Positions 25,290 through 38,048 of a stretch of DNA of 64,000 nucleotides are shown here, piece after piece; position 1 is the stretch's first letter; each line of letters begins with the position of its first letter. The position numbers and the translations under genes were made by a program. The notes under the pieces are model-generated. The model made no database searches and was not told the DNA's origin. It saw only the letters and a program-made list of their open reading frames with translations. Source of the DNA: Anthonomus grandis grandis (taxonomy: Eukaryota > Arthropoda > Insecta > Coleoptera > Curculionidae); contig NC_065556.1 of assembly GCF_022605725.1 (NCBI RefSeq), positions 7,068,001 through 7,132,000 of the forward strand, written 5' to 3'.

Positions 25290-26916
25290 AAATTGATTTT
25301 TTTCGAAATCAAACTAAGTATACCAGCGTCTTATTTGGGTCACCTAGATTACGAAAACACCGGGTTATAACAGGATCCGAGCAGAACTAAGGGAATGAGA
25401 GCACTTTGAAAATCCTGAAAAAGTCGTTTTCGACGTCCGTTTTTGAGGCCAAAAATATGCATCAAAAATGCCATATCTCGGCTATCGTAGGAGTTACGAC
25501 CTTGCGGTTGGTCTCGTTGGATCCAGAATGACGAAACTAAGACAAAACCGTCGGAATTTTCCCGATAGCTCCCATAGAAGCCGAGATATCGACCTTCAAA
25601 AATTGGGTTTTTTCATTTTTCGGGTATACCCCCCCGTATCGAATTTTTTCACCAAAAATTGATTTTTTCCGAAATCAAACTAAGTATATCAGCGTCTTAC
25701 TTGGGTCACCTAGATTACGAAAACACCGGGTTATAACAGGATCCGAGAAGAACTAAGGGAATGAGAGCACTTTGAAAATCCTGAAAAAGTCGTTTTCGAC
25801 GTCCGTTTTTGAGGCCAAAAATGGGCATCAAAAATGCCATATCTCGGCTATCGTAAGAGTTACGACCTTGCGGATGGTCTTGTTGTTTTCAGAATGACAA
25901 AACTAAGACAAAACCGTCGGAATTTTCCCGATAGCTCCCATAGAAGCCGAGATGTCGACCTTCAAAATTTGGGTTTTTTCATTTTTCGGGTATACCCCCC
26001 CGTATCGAATTTTTTCACCAAAAATTGATTTTTTCCGAAATCAAACTAAGTATACCAGCGTCTTACTTGGGTCACCTAGATTACGAAAACACCGGGTTAT
26101 AACAGGATCCGAGAAGAACTAAGGGAATGAGAGCACTTTGAAAATCCTGAAAAAGTCGTTTTCGACGTCCGTTTTTGAGGCCAAAAATAGGCATCAAAAT
26201 TTTCATATCTCGGCTATCGTATGAGCTACGACCTTGCGGATGGTCTCGTTGGATTCAGAATGACGAAACTAAGACAAAACCGTCGGAATTTTTCCAATAG
26301 CTTCCATAGAAGCCGAGATATCGACCTTCAAAATTTGGGTTTTTTCATTTTTCGGGTATACCCCCCCGTATCGAATTTTTTCACCAAAAATTGAGTTTTT
26401 TCGAAATCAAACTAAGTATACCAGCGTCTTATTTGGGTCACCTAGATTACGAAAACACCGGGTTATAACAGGATCCGAGCAGAACTAAGGGAATGAGAGC
26501 ACTTTGAAAATCCTGAAAAAGTCGTTTTCGACGTCCGTTTTTGAGGCCAAAAATGGGCATCAAAAATGCCATATCTCGGCTATCGTAAGAGTTACGACCT
26601 TGCGGATGGTCTCGTTGTTTTCAGAATGACAAAACAAAGACAAAACCGTCGGAATTTTTTCGATAGCTTCCATAAAAGCCGAGATATCGACCTTCAAAAT
26701 TTGGGTTTTTTCATTTTTCGGGTATACCCCCCGTATCGAATTTTTTCACCAAAAATTGATTTTTTTCGAAATCAAACTAAGTATACCAGCGTCTTATTTG
26801 GGTCACCTAGATTACGAAAACACCGGGTTATAACAGGATCCGAGCAGAACTAAGGGAATGAGAGCACTTTGAAAATCCTGAAAAAGTCGTTTTCGACGTC
26901 CGTTTTTGAGGCCAAA
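25290..26916 (+). repeat. Block C1, 1.6-kb duplication (left copy)
   Basis: Four monomers (25468, 25834, 26200, 26566) recur at 33293-34755 at an offset of 7,825 bp. Diagnostic features: 'gtaggagttac' with 'gcggttgg'; 'gtatatcagcg'; 'ggtcttgttg' with 'gatgtcgacc'; 'aaaattttcatatc' with 'cgtatgagc'; and 'acaaaacaaagac' with 'ccataaaagcc' and a six-C run. Confidence 0.82.
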
Positions 26917-27662
26917 AATGGGCATCAAAAATGCCATATCTCGGCTATCGTAAGAGCTACGAACTTGCGGATGGTTTCGTTGGATTCAGAATGACGAGAC
27001 TAAGACAAAACCGTCGGAATTTTCCCGATAGCTCCTATAGAAGCCGAGATATCGACCTTCAAAATTTGGGTTTTTTCATTTTTCGGGTATACCCCCCCGT
27101 ATCGAATTTTTTCACCAAAAATTGATTTTTTTCGAAATCAAACTAAGTATACCAGCGTCTTATTTGGGTCACCTAGATTACGAAAACACCAAGTTATAAC
27201 AGGATCCGAGCAGAACCAAGGGAATGAGAGCACTTTGAAAATCCTGAAAAAGTCGTTTTCGACGTCCGTTTTTGAGGCCAAAAATATGCATCAAAAATGC
27301 CATATCTCGGCTATCGTAGGAGTTACGACCTTGCGGTTGGTCTCGTTGGATCCAGAATGACGAAACTAAGACAAAACCGTCGGAATTTTCCCGATAGCTC
27401 CCATAGAAGCCGAGATATCGACCTTCAAAATTTGGGTTTTTTCATTTTTCGGGTATACCCCCCCGTATCGAATTTTTTCACCAAAAATTGAGTTTTTTCG
27501 AAATCAAACTAAGTATACCAGCGTCTTATTTGGGTCACCTAGATTACGAAAACACCGGGTTATAACAGGATCCGAGCAGAACTAAGGGAATGAGAGCACT
27601 TTGAAAATCCTGAAAAAGTCGTTTTCGACGTCCGTTTTTGAGGCCAAAAATGGGCATCAAAA

Positions 27663-27797
27663 ATGCCATATCTCGGCTATCGTAAAACATTGGGTTATAA
27701 CAGGATCCGAGCAGAACTAAGGGAATGAGAGCACTTTGAAAATCCTGAAAAAGTCGTTTTCGACGTCCGTTTTTGAGGCCAAAAATGGGCATCAAAA
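27663..27797 (+). repeat. 135-bp short unit 3
   Basis: Same deletion, but the joined segment reads 'cgtaaaacattgggtt' (two changes). It lies between a type II unit and a type I 'caaaacaaag' unit, a context not seen for other short units. Confidence 0.9.
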
Positions 27798-28033
27798 ATG
27801 CCATATCTCGGCTATCGTAAGAGTTACGACCTTGCGGATGGTCTCGTTGTTTTCAGAATGACAAAACAAAGACAAAACCGTCGGAATTTTTTCGATAGCT
27901 TCCATAGAAGCCGAGATATCGACCTTCAAAATTTGGGTTTTTTCATTTTTCGGGTATACCCCCCCGTATCGAATTTTTTCACCAAAAATTGATTTTTTTC
28001 GAAATCAAACTAAGTATACCAGCGTCTTATTTG

Positions 28034-31000
28034 GGTCACCTAGATTACGAAAACACCGGGTTATAACAGGATCCGAGCAGAACTAAGGGAATGAGAGCAC
28101 TTTGAAAATCCTGAAAAAGTCGTTTTCGACGTCCGTTTTTGAGGCCAAAAATGGGCATCAAAATTGCCATATCTCGGCTATCGTAAGAGCTACGACCTTG
28201 CGGATGGTCTCGTTGTTTTCAGAATGACAAAACTAAGACAAAACCGTCGGAATTTTTCCGATAGCTTCCACAGAAGCCGAGATATCGACCTTCAAAATTT
28301 GGGTTTTTTCATTTTTCGGGTATACCCCCCCGTATCGAATTTTTTCACCAAAAATTGATTTTTTTCGAAATCAAACTAAGTATACCAGCGTCTTATTTGG
28401 GTCACCTAGATTACGAAAACACCGGGTTATAACAGGATCCGAGCAGAACTAAGGGAATGAGAGCACTTTGAAAATCCTGAAAAAGTCGTTTTCGACGTCT
28501 GTTTTTGAGGCCAAAAATGGGCATCAAAAATGCCATATCCCGGCTACCGTAAGAGCTACGACCTTGCGGATGGTCTCGTTGGATTTAGAATGACGAAACT
28601 AAGGCAAAACCGTCGGAATTTTCCCGATAGCTCCCATAGAAGCCGAGATATCGACCTTCAAAGTTTGGGTTTTTTCATTTTTCGGGTATACCCCCCCGTA
28701 TCGAATTTTTTCACCAAAAATTGATTTTTTCCGAAATTAAACTAAGTATAACAGCATCTTATATGGGTTACCTAGATTACGAAAACACCGGGTTATAACA
28801 GGATCCGAGCAGAACTAAGGGAATGAGAGCACTTTGGAAATCCTGAAAAAGTCGTTTTCGACGTCCGTTTTTGAGGCCAAAAATGGGCATCAAAAATGCC
28901 ATATCTCGGCTATCGTAAGAGTTACGACCTTGCGGATGGTCTCGTTGGATCCAGAATGACGAAACTAAGACAAAACCGTCGGAATTTTCCCGATAGCTCC
29001 CATAGAAGCCGAGATATCGACCTTCAAAGTTTGGGTTTTTTCATTTTTCGGGTATACCCCCCCGTATCGAATTTTTTCACCAAAAATTAATTTTTCCGAA
29101 ATTAAACTAAGTATACCAGCATCTTATATGGGTTACCTAGATTACGAAAACACCGGGTTATAACAGGATCCGAGCAGAACTAAGGGAATGAGAGCACTTT
29201 GAAAATCCTGAAAAAGTCGTTTTCGACGTCCGTTTTTGAGGCCAAAAATATGCATCAAAAATGTTATATCTCGGCTATCGTAAGAGTTACGACCTTGCGG
29301 ATGGTCTCGTTGGATCCAGAATGACGAAACTAAGACAAAACCGTCGGAATTTTCCCGATAGCTTCCATAGAAGCCGAGATATCGACCTTCAAAATTTGGG
29401 TTTTTTCATTTTTCGGGTATACCCCCCCGTATCGAATTTTTTCACCAAAAATTGATTTTTTTCGAAATCAAACTAAGTATACCAGCGTCTTATTTGGGTC
29501 ACCTAGATTACGAAAACACCGGGTTATAACAGGATCCGAGCAGATCTAAGGGAATGAGAGCACTTTGAAAATCCTGAAAAAGTCGTTTTCGACGTCCGTT
29601 TTTGAGGCCAAAAATATGCATCAAAAATGCCATATCTCGGCTATCGTAAGAGTTACGACCTTGCGGATGGTCTCGTTGTCTTCAGTATGACAAAACTAAG
29701 ACAAAACCGTCGGAATTTTTTTCAATAGCTTCCATAGAAGCCGAGATATCGACCTTCAAAATTTGGGTTTTTTCATTTTTCGGGTATACCCCCCCGTATC
29801 GAATTTTTTCACCAAAAATTGATTTTTTCCGAAATCAAACTAAGTATACCAGCGTCTTACTTGGGTCACCTAGATTACGAAAACACCGGGTTATAACAGG
29901 ATCCGAGAAGAACTAAGGGAATGAGAGCACTTTGAAAATCCTGAAAAAGTCGTTTTCGACGTCCGTTTTTGAGGCCAAAAATGGGCATCAAAAATGTTAT
30001 ATCTCGGCTATCGTAAGAGTTACGACCTTGCGGATGGTCTCGTTGTCTTCAGAATGACAAAACTAAGACAAAACCGTCGGAATTTTTTTCAATAGCTTCC
30101 ATAGAAGCCGAGATATCGACCTTCAAAATTTGGGTTTTTTTATTTTTCGGGTATACCCCCCCCGTATCGAATTTTTTCACCAAAAATTGAGTTTTTTTGA
30201 AATCAAACTAAGTATACCAGCTTCTTATATGGGTCACCTAGATTACGAAAACACCGGGTTATAACAGGATCCGAGCAGAACTAAGGGAATAAGAGCACTT
30301 TGAAAATCCTGAAAAAGTCGTTTTCGACGTCCGTTTTTGAGGTCAAAAATGGGCATCAAAAATGCCATATCTCGGCTATCGTAAGAGTTACGACCTTGCG
30401 GATGGTCTCGTTGTTTTCAGAATGACAAAACTAAGACAAAACCGTCGGAATTTTCCCGATAGCTCCCATAGAAGCCGAGATATCGACCTTCAAAATTTGG
30501 GTTTTTTCATTTTTCGGGTATACCCCCCCGTATCGAATTTTTTCACCAAAAATTGATTTTTTCCGAAATTAAACTAAGTATACCAGCATCTTATATGGGT
30601 TACCTAGATTACGAAAACACCGGGTTATAACAGGATCCGAGCAGAACTAAGGGAATGAGAGCACTTTGAAAATCCTGAAAAAGTCGTTTTCGACGTCCGT
30701 TTTTGAGGCCAAAAATATGCATCAAAAATGTTATATCTCGGCTATCGTAAGAGTTATGACCTTGCGGATGGTCTCGTTGTCTTTAGAATGACAAAACTAA
30801 GACAAAACCGTCGGAATTTTTTTCAATAGCTTCCATAGAAGCCGAGATATCGACCTTCAAAATTTGGGTTTTTTTATTTTTCAGGTATACCCCCCCGTAT
30901 CGAATTTTTTCACCAAAAATTGAGTTTTTTTGAAATCAAACTAAGTATACCAGCTTCTTATTTGGGTCACCTAGATTACGAAAACACCGGGTTATAACAG

Positions 31001-32915
31001 GATCCGAGCAGAACTAAGGGAATGAGAGCACTTTGAAAATCCTGAAAAAGTCGTTTTCGACGTCCGTTTTTGAGGCTAAAAATATGCATCAAAAATGCCA
31101 TATCTCGGCTATCGTAGGAGTTACGACCTTGCGGTTGGTCTCGTTGGATCCAGAATGACGAAACTAAGACAAAACCGTCGGAATTTTCCCGATAGCTCCC
31201 ATAGAAGCCGAGATATCGACCTTCAAAGTTTGGGTTTTTTCATTTTTCGGGTATACCCCCCCGTATCGAATTTTTTCACCAAAAATTGAGTTTTTTCAAA
31301 ATCAAACTAAGTATACCAGCGTCTTATTTGGGTCACCTAGATTACGAAAACACCGGGTTATAACAGGATCCGAGCAGAACTAAGGGAATGAGAGCACTTT
31401 GAAAATCCTGAAAAAGTCGTTTTCGACGTCCGTTTTTGAGGCCAAAAATATGCATCAAAAATGTTATATCTCGGCTATCGTAAGAGTTACGACCTTGCGG
31501 ATGGTCTCGTTGTCTTCAGAATGACAAAACTAAGACAAAACCGTCGGAATTTTTTTCAATAGCTTCCATAGAAGCCGAGATATCGACCTTCAAAATTTGG
31601 GTTTTTTTATTTTTCGGGTATACCCCCCCCGTATCGAATTTTTTCACCAAAAATTGAGTTTTTTTGAAATCAAACTAAGTATACCAGCTTCTTATTTGGG
31701 TCACCTAGATTACGAAAACACCGGGTTATAACAGGATCCGAGCAGAACTAAGGGAATAAGAGCACTTTGAAAATCCTGAAAAAGTCGTTTTCGACGTCCG
31801 TTTTTGAGGTCAAAAATGGGCATCAAAAATGCCATATCTCGGCTATCGTAAGAGTTACGACCTTGCGGATGGTCTCGTTGTTTTCAGAATGACAAAACTA
31901 AGACAAAACCGTCGGAATTTTCCCGATAGCTCCCATAGAAGCCGAGATATCGACCTTCAAAGTTTGGGTTTTTTCATTTTTCGGGTATACCCCCCCGTAT
32001 CGAATTTTTTCACCAAAAATTGATTTTTTCCGAAATTAAACTAAGTATACCAGCATCTTATATGGGTTACCTAGATTACGAAAACACCGGGTTATAACAG
32101 GATCCGAGCAGAACTAAGGGAATGAGAGCACTTTGAAAATCCTGAAAAAGTCGTTTTCGACGTCCGTTTTTGAGGCCAAAAATATGCATCAAAAATGTTA
32201 TATCTCGGCTATCGTAAGAGTTACGACCTTGCGGATGATCTCGTTATTTTCAGAATGACAAAACTAAGACAAAACCGTCGGAATTTTTCCGATAGCTTCC
32301 ATAGAAGCCGAGATATCGACCTTCAAAATTTGGGTTTTTTCATTTTTCGGGTATACCCCCCCGTATCGAATTTTTTCACCAAAAATTGATTTTTTTCGAA
32401 ATCAAACTAAGTATACCAGCGTCTTACTTGGGTCACCTAGATTACGAAAACACCGGGTTATAACAGGATCCGAGCAGAACTAAGGGAATGAGAGCACTTT
32501 GAAAATCCTGAAAAAGTCGTTTTCGACGTCCGTTTTTGAGGCCAAAAATATGCATCAAAAATGCCATATCTCGGCTATCGTAAGAGTTACGACCTTGCGG
32601 ATGGTCTCGTTGGATTCAGAATGACGAAACTAAGACAAAACCGTCGGAATTTTCCCGATAGCTCCCATAGAAGCCGAGATATCGACCTTCAAAATTTGGG
32701 TTTTTTCATTTTTCGGGTATACCCCCCCGTATCGAATTTTTTCACCAAAAATTGATTTTTTTCGAAATCAAACTAAGTATACCAGCGTCTTATTTGGGTC
32801 ACCTAGATTACGAAAACACCGGGTTATAACAGGATCCGAGCAGAACTAAGGGAATGAGAGCACTTTGAAAATCCTGAAAAAGTCGTTTTCGACGTCCGTT
32901 TTTGAGGCCAAAAAT
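28034..32915 (+). repeat. Block B2, 4.9-kb segmental duplication (right copy)
   Basis: Right partner of 13119-18000. On its right side the next monomer (32927) resembles 18379 and not 18012, so one type III monomer is skipped at the edge. This is a sign of a further unequal exchange next to the block. Confidence 0.87.
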
Positions 32916-33113
32916 GGGCATCAAAATTGCCATATCTCGGCTATCGTAAGAGCTACGACCTTGCGGATGGTCTCGTTGGATTCAGAATGACGAAACTAAG
33001 ACAAAACCGTCGGAATTTTCCCGATAGCTCCCATAGAAGCCGAGATATCGACCTTCAAAATTTGGGTTTTTTCATTTTTCGGGTATACCCCCCCGTATCG
33101 AATTTTTTCACAA

Positions 33114-34741
33114 AAAATTGATTTTTTTCGAAATCAAACTAAGTATACCAGCGTCTTATTTGGGTCACCTAGATTACGAAAACACCGGGTTATAACAGGA
33201 TCCGAGCAGAACTAAGGGAATGAGAGCACTTTGAAAATCCTGAAAAAGTCGTTTTCGACGTCCGTTTTTGAGGCCAAAAATATGCATCAAAAATGCCATA
33301 TCTCGGCTATCGTAGGAGTTACGACCTTGCGGTTGGTCTCGTTGGATCCAGAATGACGAAACTAAGACAAAACCGTCGGAATTTTCCCGATAGCTCCCAT
33401 AGAAGCCGAGATATCGACCTTCAAAAATTGGGTTTTTTCATTTTTCGGGTATACCCCCCCGTATCGAATTTTTTCACCAAAAATTGATTTTTTCCGAAAT
33501 CAAACTAAGTATATCAGCGTCTTACTTGGGTCACCTAGATTACGAAAACACCGGGTTATAACAGGATCCGAGAAGAACTAAGGGAATGAGAGCACTTTGA
33601 AAATCCTGAAAAAGTCGTTTTCGACGTCCGTTTTTGAGGCCAAAAATGGGCATCAAAAATGCCATATCTCGGCTATCGTAAGAGTTACGACCTTGCGGAT
33701 GGTCTTGTTGTTTTCAGAATGACAAAACTAAGACAAAACCGTCGGAATTTTCCCGATAGCTCCCATAGAAGCCGAGATGTCGACCTTCAAAATTTGGGTT
33801 TTTTCATTTTTCGGGTATACCCCCCCGTATCGAATTTTTTCACCAAAAATTGATTTTTTCCGAAATCAAACTAAGTATACCAGCGTCTTACTTGGGTCAC
33901 CTAGATTACGAAAACACCGGGTTATAACAGGATCCGAGAAGAACTAAGGGAATGAGAGCACTTTGAAAATCCTGAAAAAGTCGTTTTCGACGTCCGTTTT
34001 TGAGGCCAAAAATAGGCATCAAAATTTTCATATCTCGGCTATCGTATGAGCTACGACCTTGCGGATGGTCTCGTTGGATTCAGAATGACGAAACTAAGAC
34101 AAAACCGTCGGAATTTTTCCAATAGCTTCCATAGAAGCCGAGATATCGACCTTCAAAATTTGGGTTTTTTCATTTTTCGGGTATACCCCCCCGTATCGAA
34201 TTTTTTCACCAAAAATTGAGTTTTTTCGAAATCAAACTAAGTATACCAGCGTCTTATTTGGGTCACCTAGATTACGAAAACACCGGGTTATAACAGGATC
34301 CGAGCAGAACTAAGGGAATGAGAGCACTTTGAAAATCCTGAAAAAGTCGTTTTCGACGTCCGTTTTTGAGGCCAAAAATGGGCATCAAAAATGCCATATC
34401 TCGGCTATCGTAAGAGTTACGACCTTGCGGATGGTCTCGTTGTTTTCAGAATGACAAAACAAAGACAAAACCGTCGGAATTTTTTCGATAGCTTCCATAA
34501 AAGCCGAGATATCGACCTTCAAAATTTGGGTTTTTTCATTTTTCGGGTATACCCCCCGTATCGAATTTTTTCACCAAAAATTGATTTTTTTCGAAATCAA
34601 ACTAAGTATACCAGCGTCTTATTTGGGTCACCTAGATTACGAAAACACCGGGTTATAACAGGATCCGAGCAGAACTAAGGGAATGAGAGCACTTTGAAAA
34701 TCCTGAAAAAGTCGTTTTCGACGTCCGTTTTTGAGGCCAAA
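33114..34741 (+). repeat. Block C2, 1.6-kb duplication (second copy)
   Basis: Same four-monomer order as 25290-26916, offset 7,825 bp. The end of the preceding unit has 'cacaaaaaattg', a private change at about 33112 not seen at the left copy. The block is followed directly by a third, truncated copy that starts at 34756. Confidence 0.82.
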
Positions 34742-36600
34742 AATATGCATCAAAAATGCCATATCTCGGCTATCGTAGGAGTTACGACCTTGCGGTTGGT
34801 CTCGTTGGATCCAGAATGACGAAACTAAGACAAAACCGTCGGAATTTTCCCGATAGCTCCCATAGAAGCCGAGATATCGACCTTCAAAAATTGGGTTTTT
34901 TCATTTTTCGGGTATACCCCCCCGTATCGAATTTTTTCACCAAAAATTGATTTTTTCCGAAATCAAACTAAGTATATCAGCGTCTTACTTGGGTCACCTA
35001 GATTACGAAAACACCGGGTTATAACAGGATCCGAGAAGAACTAAGGGAATGAGAGCACTTTGAAAATCCTGAAAAAGTCGTTTTCGACGTCCGTTTTTGA
35101 GGCCAAAAATGGGCATCAAAAATGCCATATCTCGGCTATCGTAAGAGTTACGACCTTGCGGATGGTCTTGTTGTTTTCAGAATGACAAAACTAAGACAAA
35201 ACCGTCGGAATTTTCCCGATAGCTCCCATAGAAGCCGAGATGTCGACCTTCAAAATTTGGGTTTTTTCATTTTTCGGGTATACCCCCCCGTATCGAATTT
35301 TTTCACCAAAAATTGATTTTTTCCGAAATCAAACTAAGTATACCAGCGTCTTACTTGGGTCACCTAGATTACGAAAACACCGGGTTATAACAGGATCCGA
35401 GAAGAACTAAGGGAATGAGAGCACTTTGAAAATCCTGAAAAAGTCGTTTTCGACGTCCGTTTTTGAGGCCAAAAATAGGCATCAAAATTTTCATATCTCG
35501 GCTATCGTATGAGCTACGACCTTGCGGATGGTCTCGTTGTTTTCAGAATGACAAAACAAAGACAAAACCGTCGGAATTTTTTCGATAGCTTCCATAAAAG
35601 CCGAGATATCGACCTTCAAAATTTGGGTTTTTTCATTTTTCGGGTATACCCCCCCGTATCGAATTTTTTCACCAAAAATTGATTTTTTTCGAAATCAAAC
35701 TAAGTATACCAGCGTCTTATTTGGGTCACCTAGATTACGAAAACACCGGGTTATAACAGGATCCGAGCAGAACTAAGGGAATGAGAGCACTTTGAAAATC
35801 CTGAAAAAGTCGTTTTCGACGTCCGTTTTTGAGGCCAAAAATGGGCATCAAAAATGCCATATCTCGGCTATCGTAAGAGCTACGAACTTGCGGATGGTTT
35901 CGTTGGATTCAGAATGACGAGACTAAGACAAAACCGTCGGAATTTTCCCGATAGCTCCTATAGAAGCCGAGATATCGACCTTCAAAATTTGGGTTTTTTC
36001 ATTTTTCGGGTATACCCCCCCGTATCGAATTTTTTCACCAAAAATTGATTTTTTTCGAAATCAAACTAAGTATACCAGCGTCTTATTTGGGTCACCTAGA
36101 TTACGAAAACACCAAGTTATAACAGGATCCGAGCAGAACCAAGGGAATGAGAGCACTTTGAAAATCCTGAAAAAGTCGTTTTCGACGTCCGTTTTTGAGG
36201 CCAAAAATATGCATCAAAAATGCCATATCTCGGCTATCGTAGGAGTTACGACCTTGCGGTTGGTCTCGTTGGATCCAGAATGACGAAACTAAGACAAAAC
36301 CGTCGGAATTTTCCCGATAGCTCCCATAGAAGCCGAGATATCGACCTTCAAAATTTGGGTTTTTTCATTTTTCGGGTATACCCCCCCGTATCGAATTTTT
36401 TCACCAAAAATTGAGTTTTTTCGAAATCAAACTAAGTATACCAGCGTCTTATTTGGGTCACCTAGATTACGAAAACACCGGGTTATAACAGGATCCGAGC
36501 AGAACTAAGGGAATGAGAGCACTTTGAAAATCCTGAAAAAGTCGTTTTCGACGTCCGTTTTTGAGGCCAAAAATGGGCATCAAAAATGCCATATCTCGGC
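34742..36600 (+). repeat. Block C3, truncated third copy of block C
   Basis: Monomers at 34756 and 35122 repeat 33293 and 33659 (offset 1,463 bp). The third monomer (35488) is a hybrid. The next two, at 35854 and 36220, match 26931 and 27297 at an offset of 8,923 bp. This copy is therefore block C with one monomer removed. Confidence 0.78.
35488..35853 (+). repeat. Chimeric monomer from unequal exchange
   Basis: Its first part ('aaaattttcatatc', 'cgtatgagctacg') matches the unit at 26200 and 34025. From 'ttgttttcagaatgacaaaacaaag' to 'ccataaaagcc' it matches the next unit, at 26566 and 34391. The switch falls in the sequence shared between them ('accttgcggatggtctcgtt'). The result is one hybrid monomer replacing two, with length kept at 366 bp. 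Confidence 0.85.
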
Positions 36601-38048
36601 TATCGTAAGAGCTACGAACTTGCGGATGGTTTCGTTGGATTCAGAATGACGAGACTAAGACAAAACCGTCGGAATTTTCCCGATAGCTCCTATAGAAGCC
36701 GAGATATCGACCTTCAAAATTTGGGTTTTTTCATTTTTCGGGTATACCCCCCCGTATCAAATTTTTTCACCAAAAATTGATTTTTTTCGAAATCAAACTA
36801 AGTATACCAGCGTCTTATTTGGGTCACCTAGATTACGAAAACACCAAGTGATAACAGGATCCGAGCAGAACTAAGGGAATGAGAGCACTTTGAAAATCCT
36901 GAAAAAGTCGTTTTCGACGTCCGTTTTTGAGGCCAAAAATGGGCATCAAAAATGCCATATCTCGGCTATCGTAAGAGTTACGACCTTGCGGATGGTCTCG
37001 TTGTTTTCAGAATGACAAAACAAAGACAAAACCGTCGGAATTTTTTCGATAGCTTCCATAGAAGCCGAGATATCGACCTTCAAAATTTGGGTTTTTTCAT
37101 TTTTCGGGTATACCCCCCCGTATCGAATTTTTTCACCAAAAATTGATTTTTTTCGAAATCAAACTAAGTATACCAGCGTCTTATTTGGGTCACCTAGATT
37201 ACGAAAACACCGGGTTATAACAGGATCCGAGCAGAACTAAGGGAATGAGAGCACTTTGAAAATCCTGAAAAAGTCGTTTTCGACGTCCGTTTTTGAGGCC
37301 AAAAATGGGCATCAAAAATGCCATATCTCGGCTATCGTAAGAGCTACGAACTTGCGGATGGTTTCGTTGGATTCAGAATGACGAGACTAAGACAAAACCG
37401 TCGGAATTTTCCCGATAGCTCCTATAGAAGCCGAGATATCGACCTTCAAAATTTGGGTTTTTTCATTTTTCGGGTATACCCCCCCGTATCAAATTTTTTC
37501 ACCAAAAATTGATTTTTTTCGAAATCAAACTAAGTATACCAGCGTCTTATTTGGGTCACCTAGATTACGAAAACACCAAGTGATAACAGGATCCGAGCAG
37601 AACTAAGGGAATGAGAGCACTTTGAAAATCCTGAAAAAGTCGTTTTCGACGTCCGTTTTTGAGGCCAAAAATGGGCATCAAAAATGCCATATCTCGGCTA
37701 TCGTAAGAGTTACGACCTTGCGGATGGTCTCGTTGTTTTTAGAATGACAAAACTAAGACAAAACCGTCGGAATTTTTCCGATAGCTTCCATAGAAGCCGA
37801 GATATCGACCTTCAAAATTTGGGTTTTTTCATTTTTCGGGTATACCCCCCGTATCGAATTTTTTCACCAAAAATTGATTTTTTTCGAAATCAAACTAAGT
37901 ATACCAGCGTCTTATTTGGGTCACCTAGATTACGAAAACACCAAGTTATAACAGGATCCGAGCAGAACTAAGGGAATGAGAGCACTTTGAAAATCCTGAA
38001 AAAGTCGTTTTCGACGTCCGTTTTTGAGACCAAAAATGGGTATCAAAA
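36586..38048 (+). repeat. Two-monomer local repeat
   Basis: Units alternate in the order 36586 (type II-like, 'gaacttgcggatggtttcg'), 36952 (type I, 'caaaacaaag'), 37318 (as 36586), 37684 (type I). The type II-like units both end with the rare 'caagtgataac' variant (about 36847 and 37579). The local period is 732 bp. The same order reappears at 48967-50429. Confidence 0.75.
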
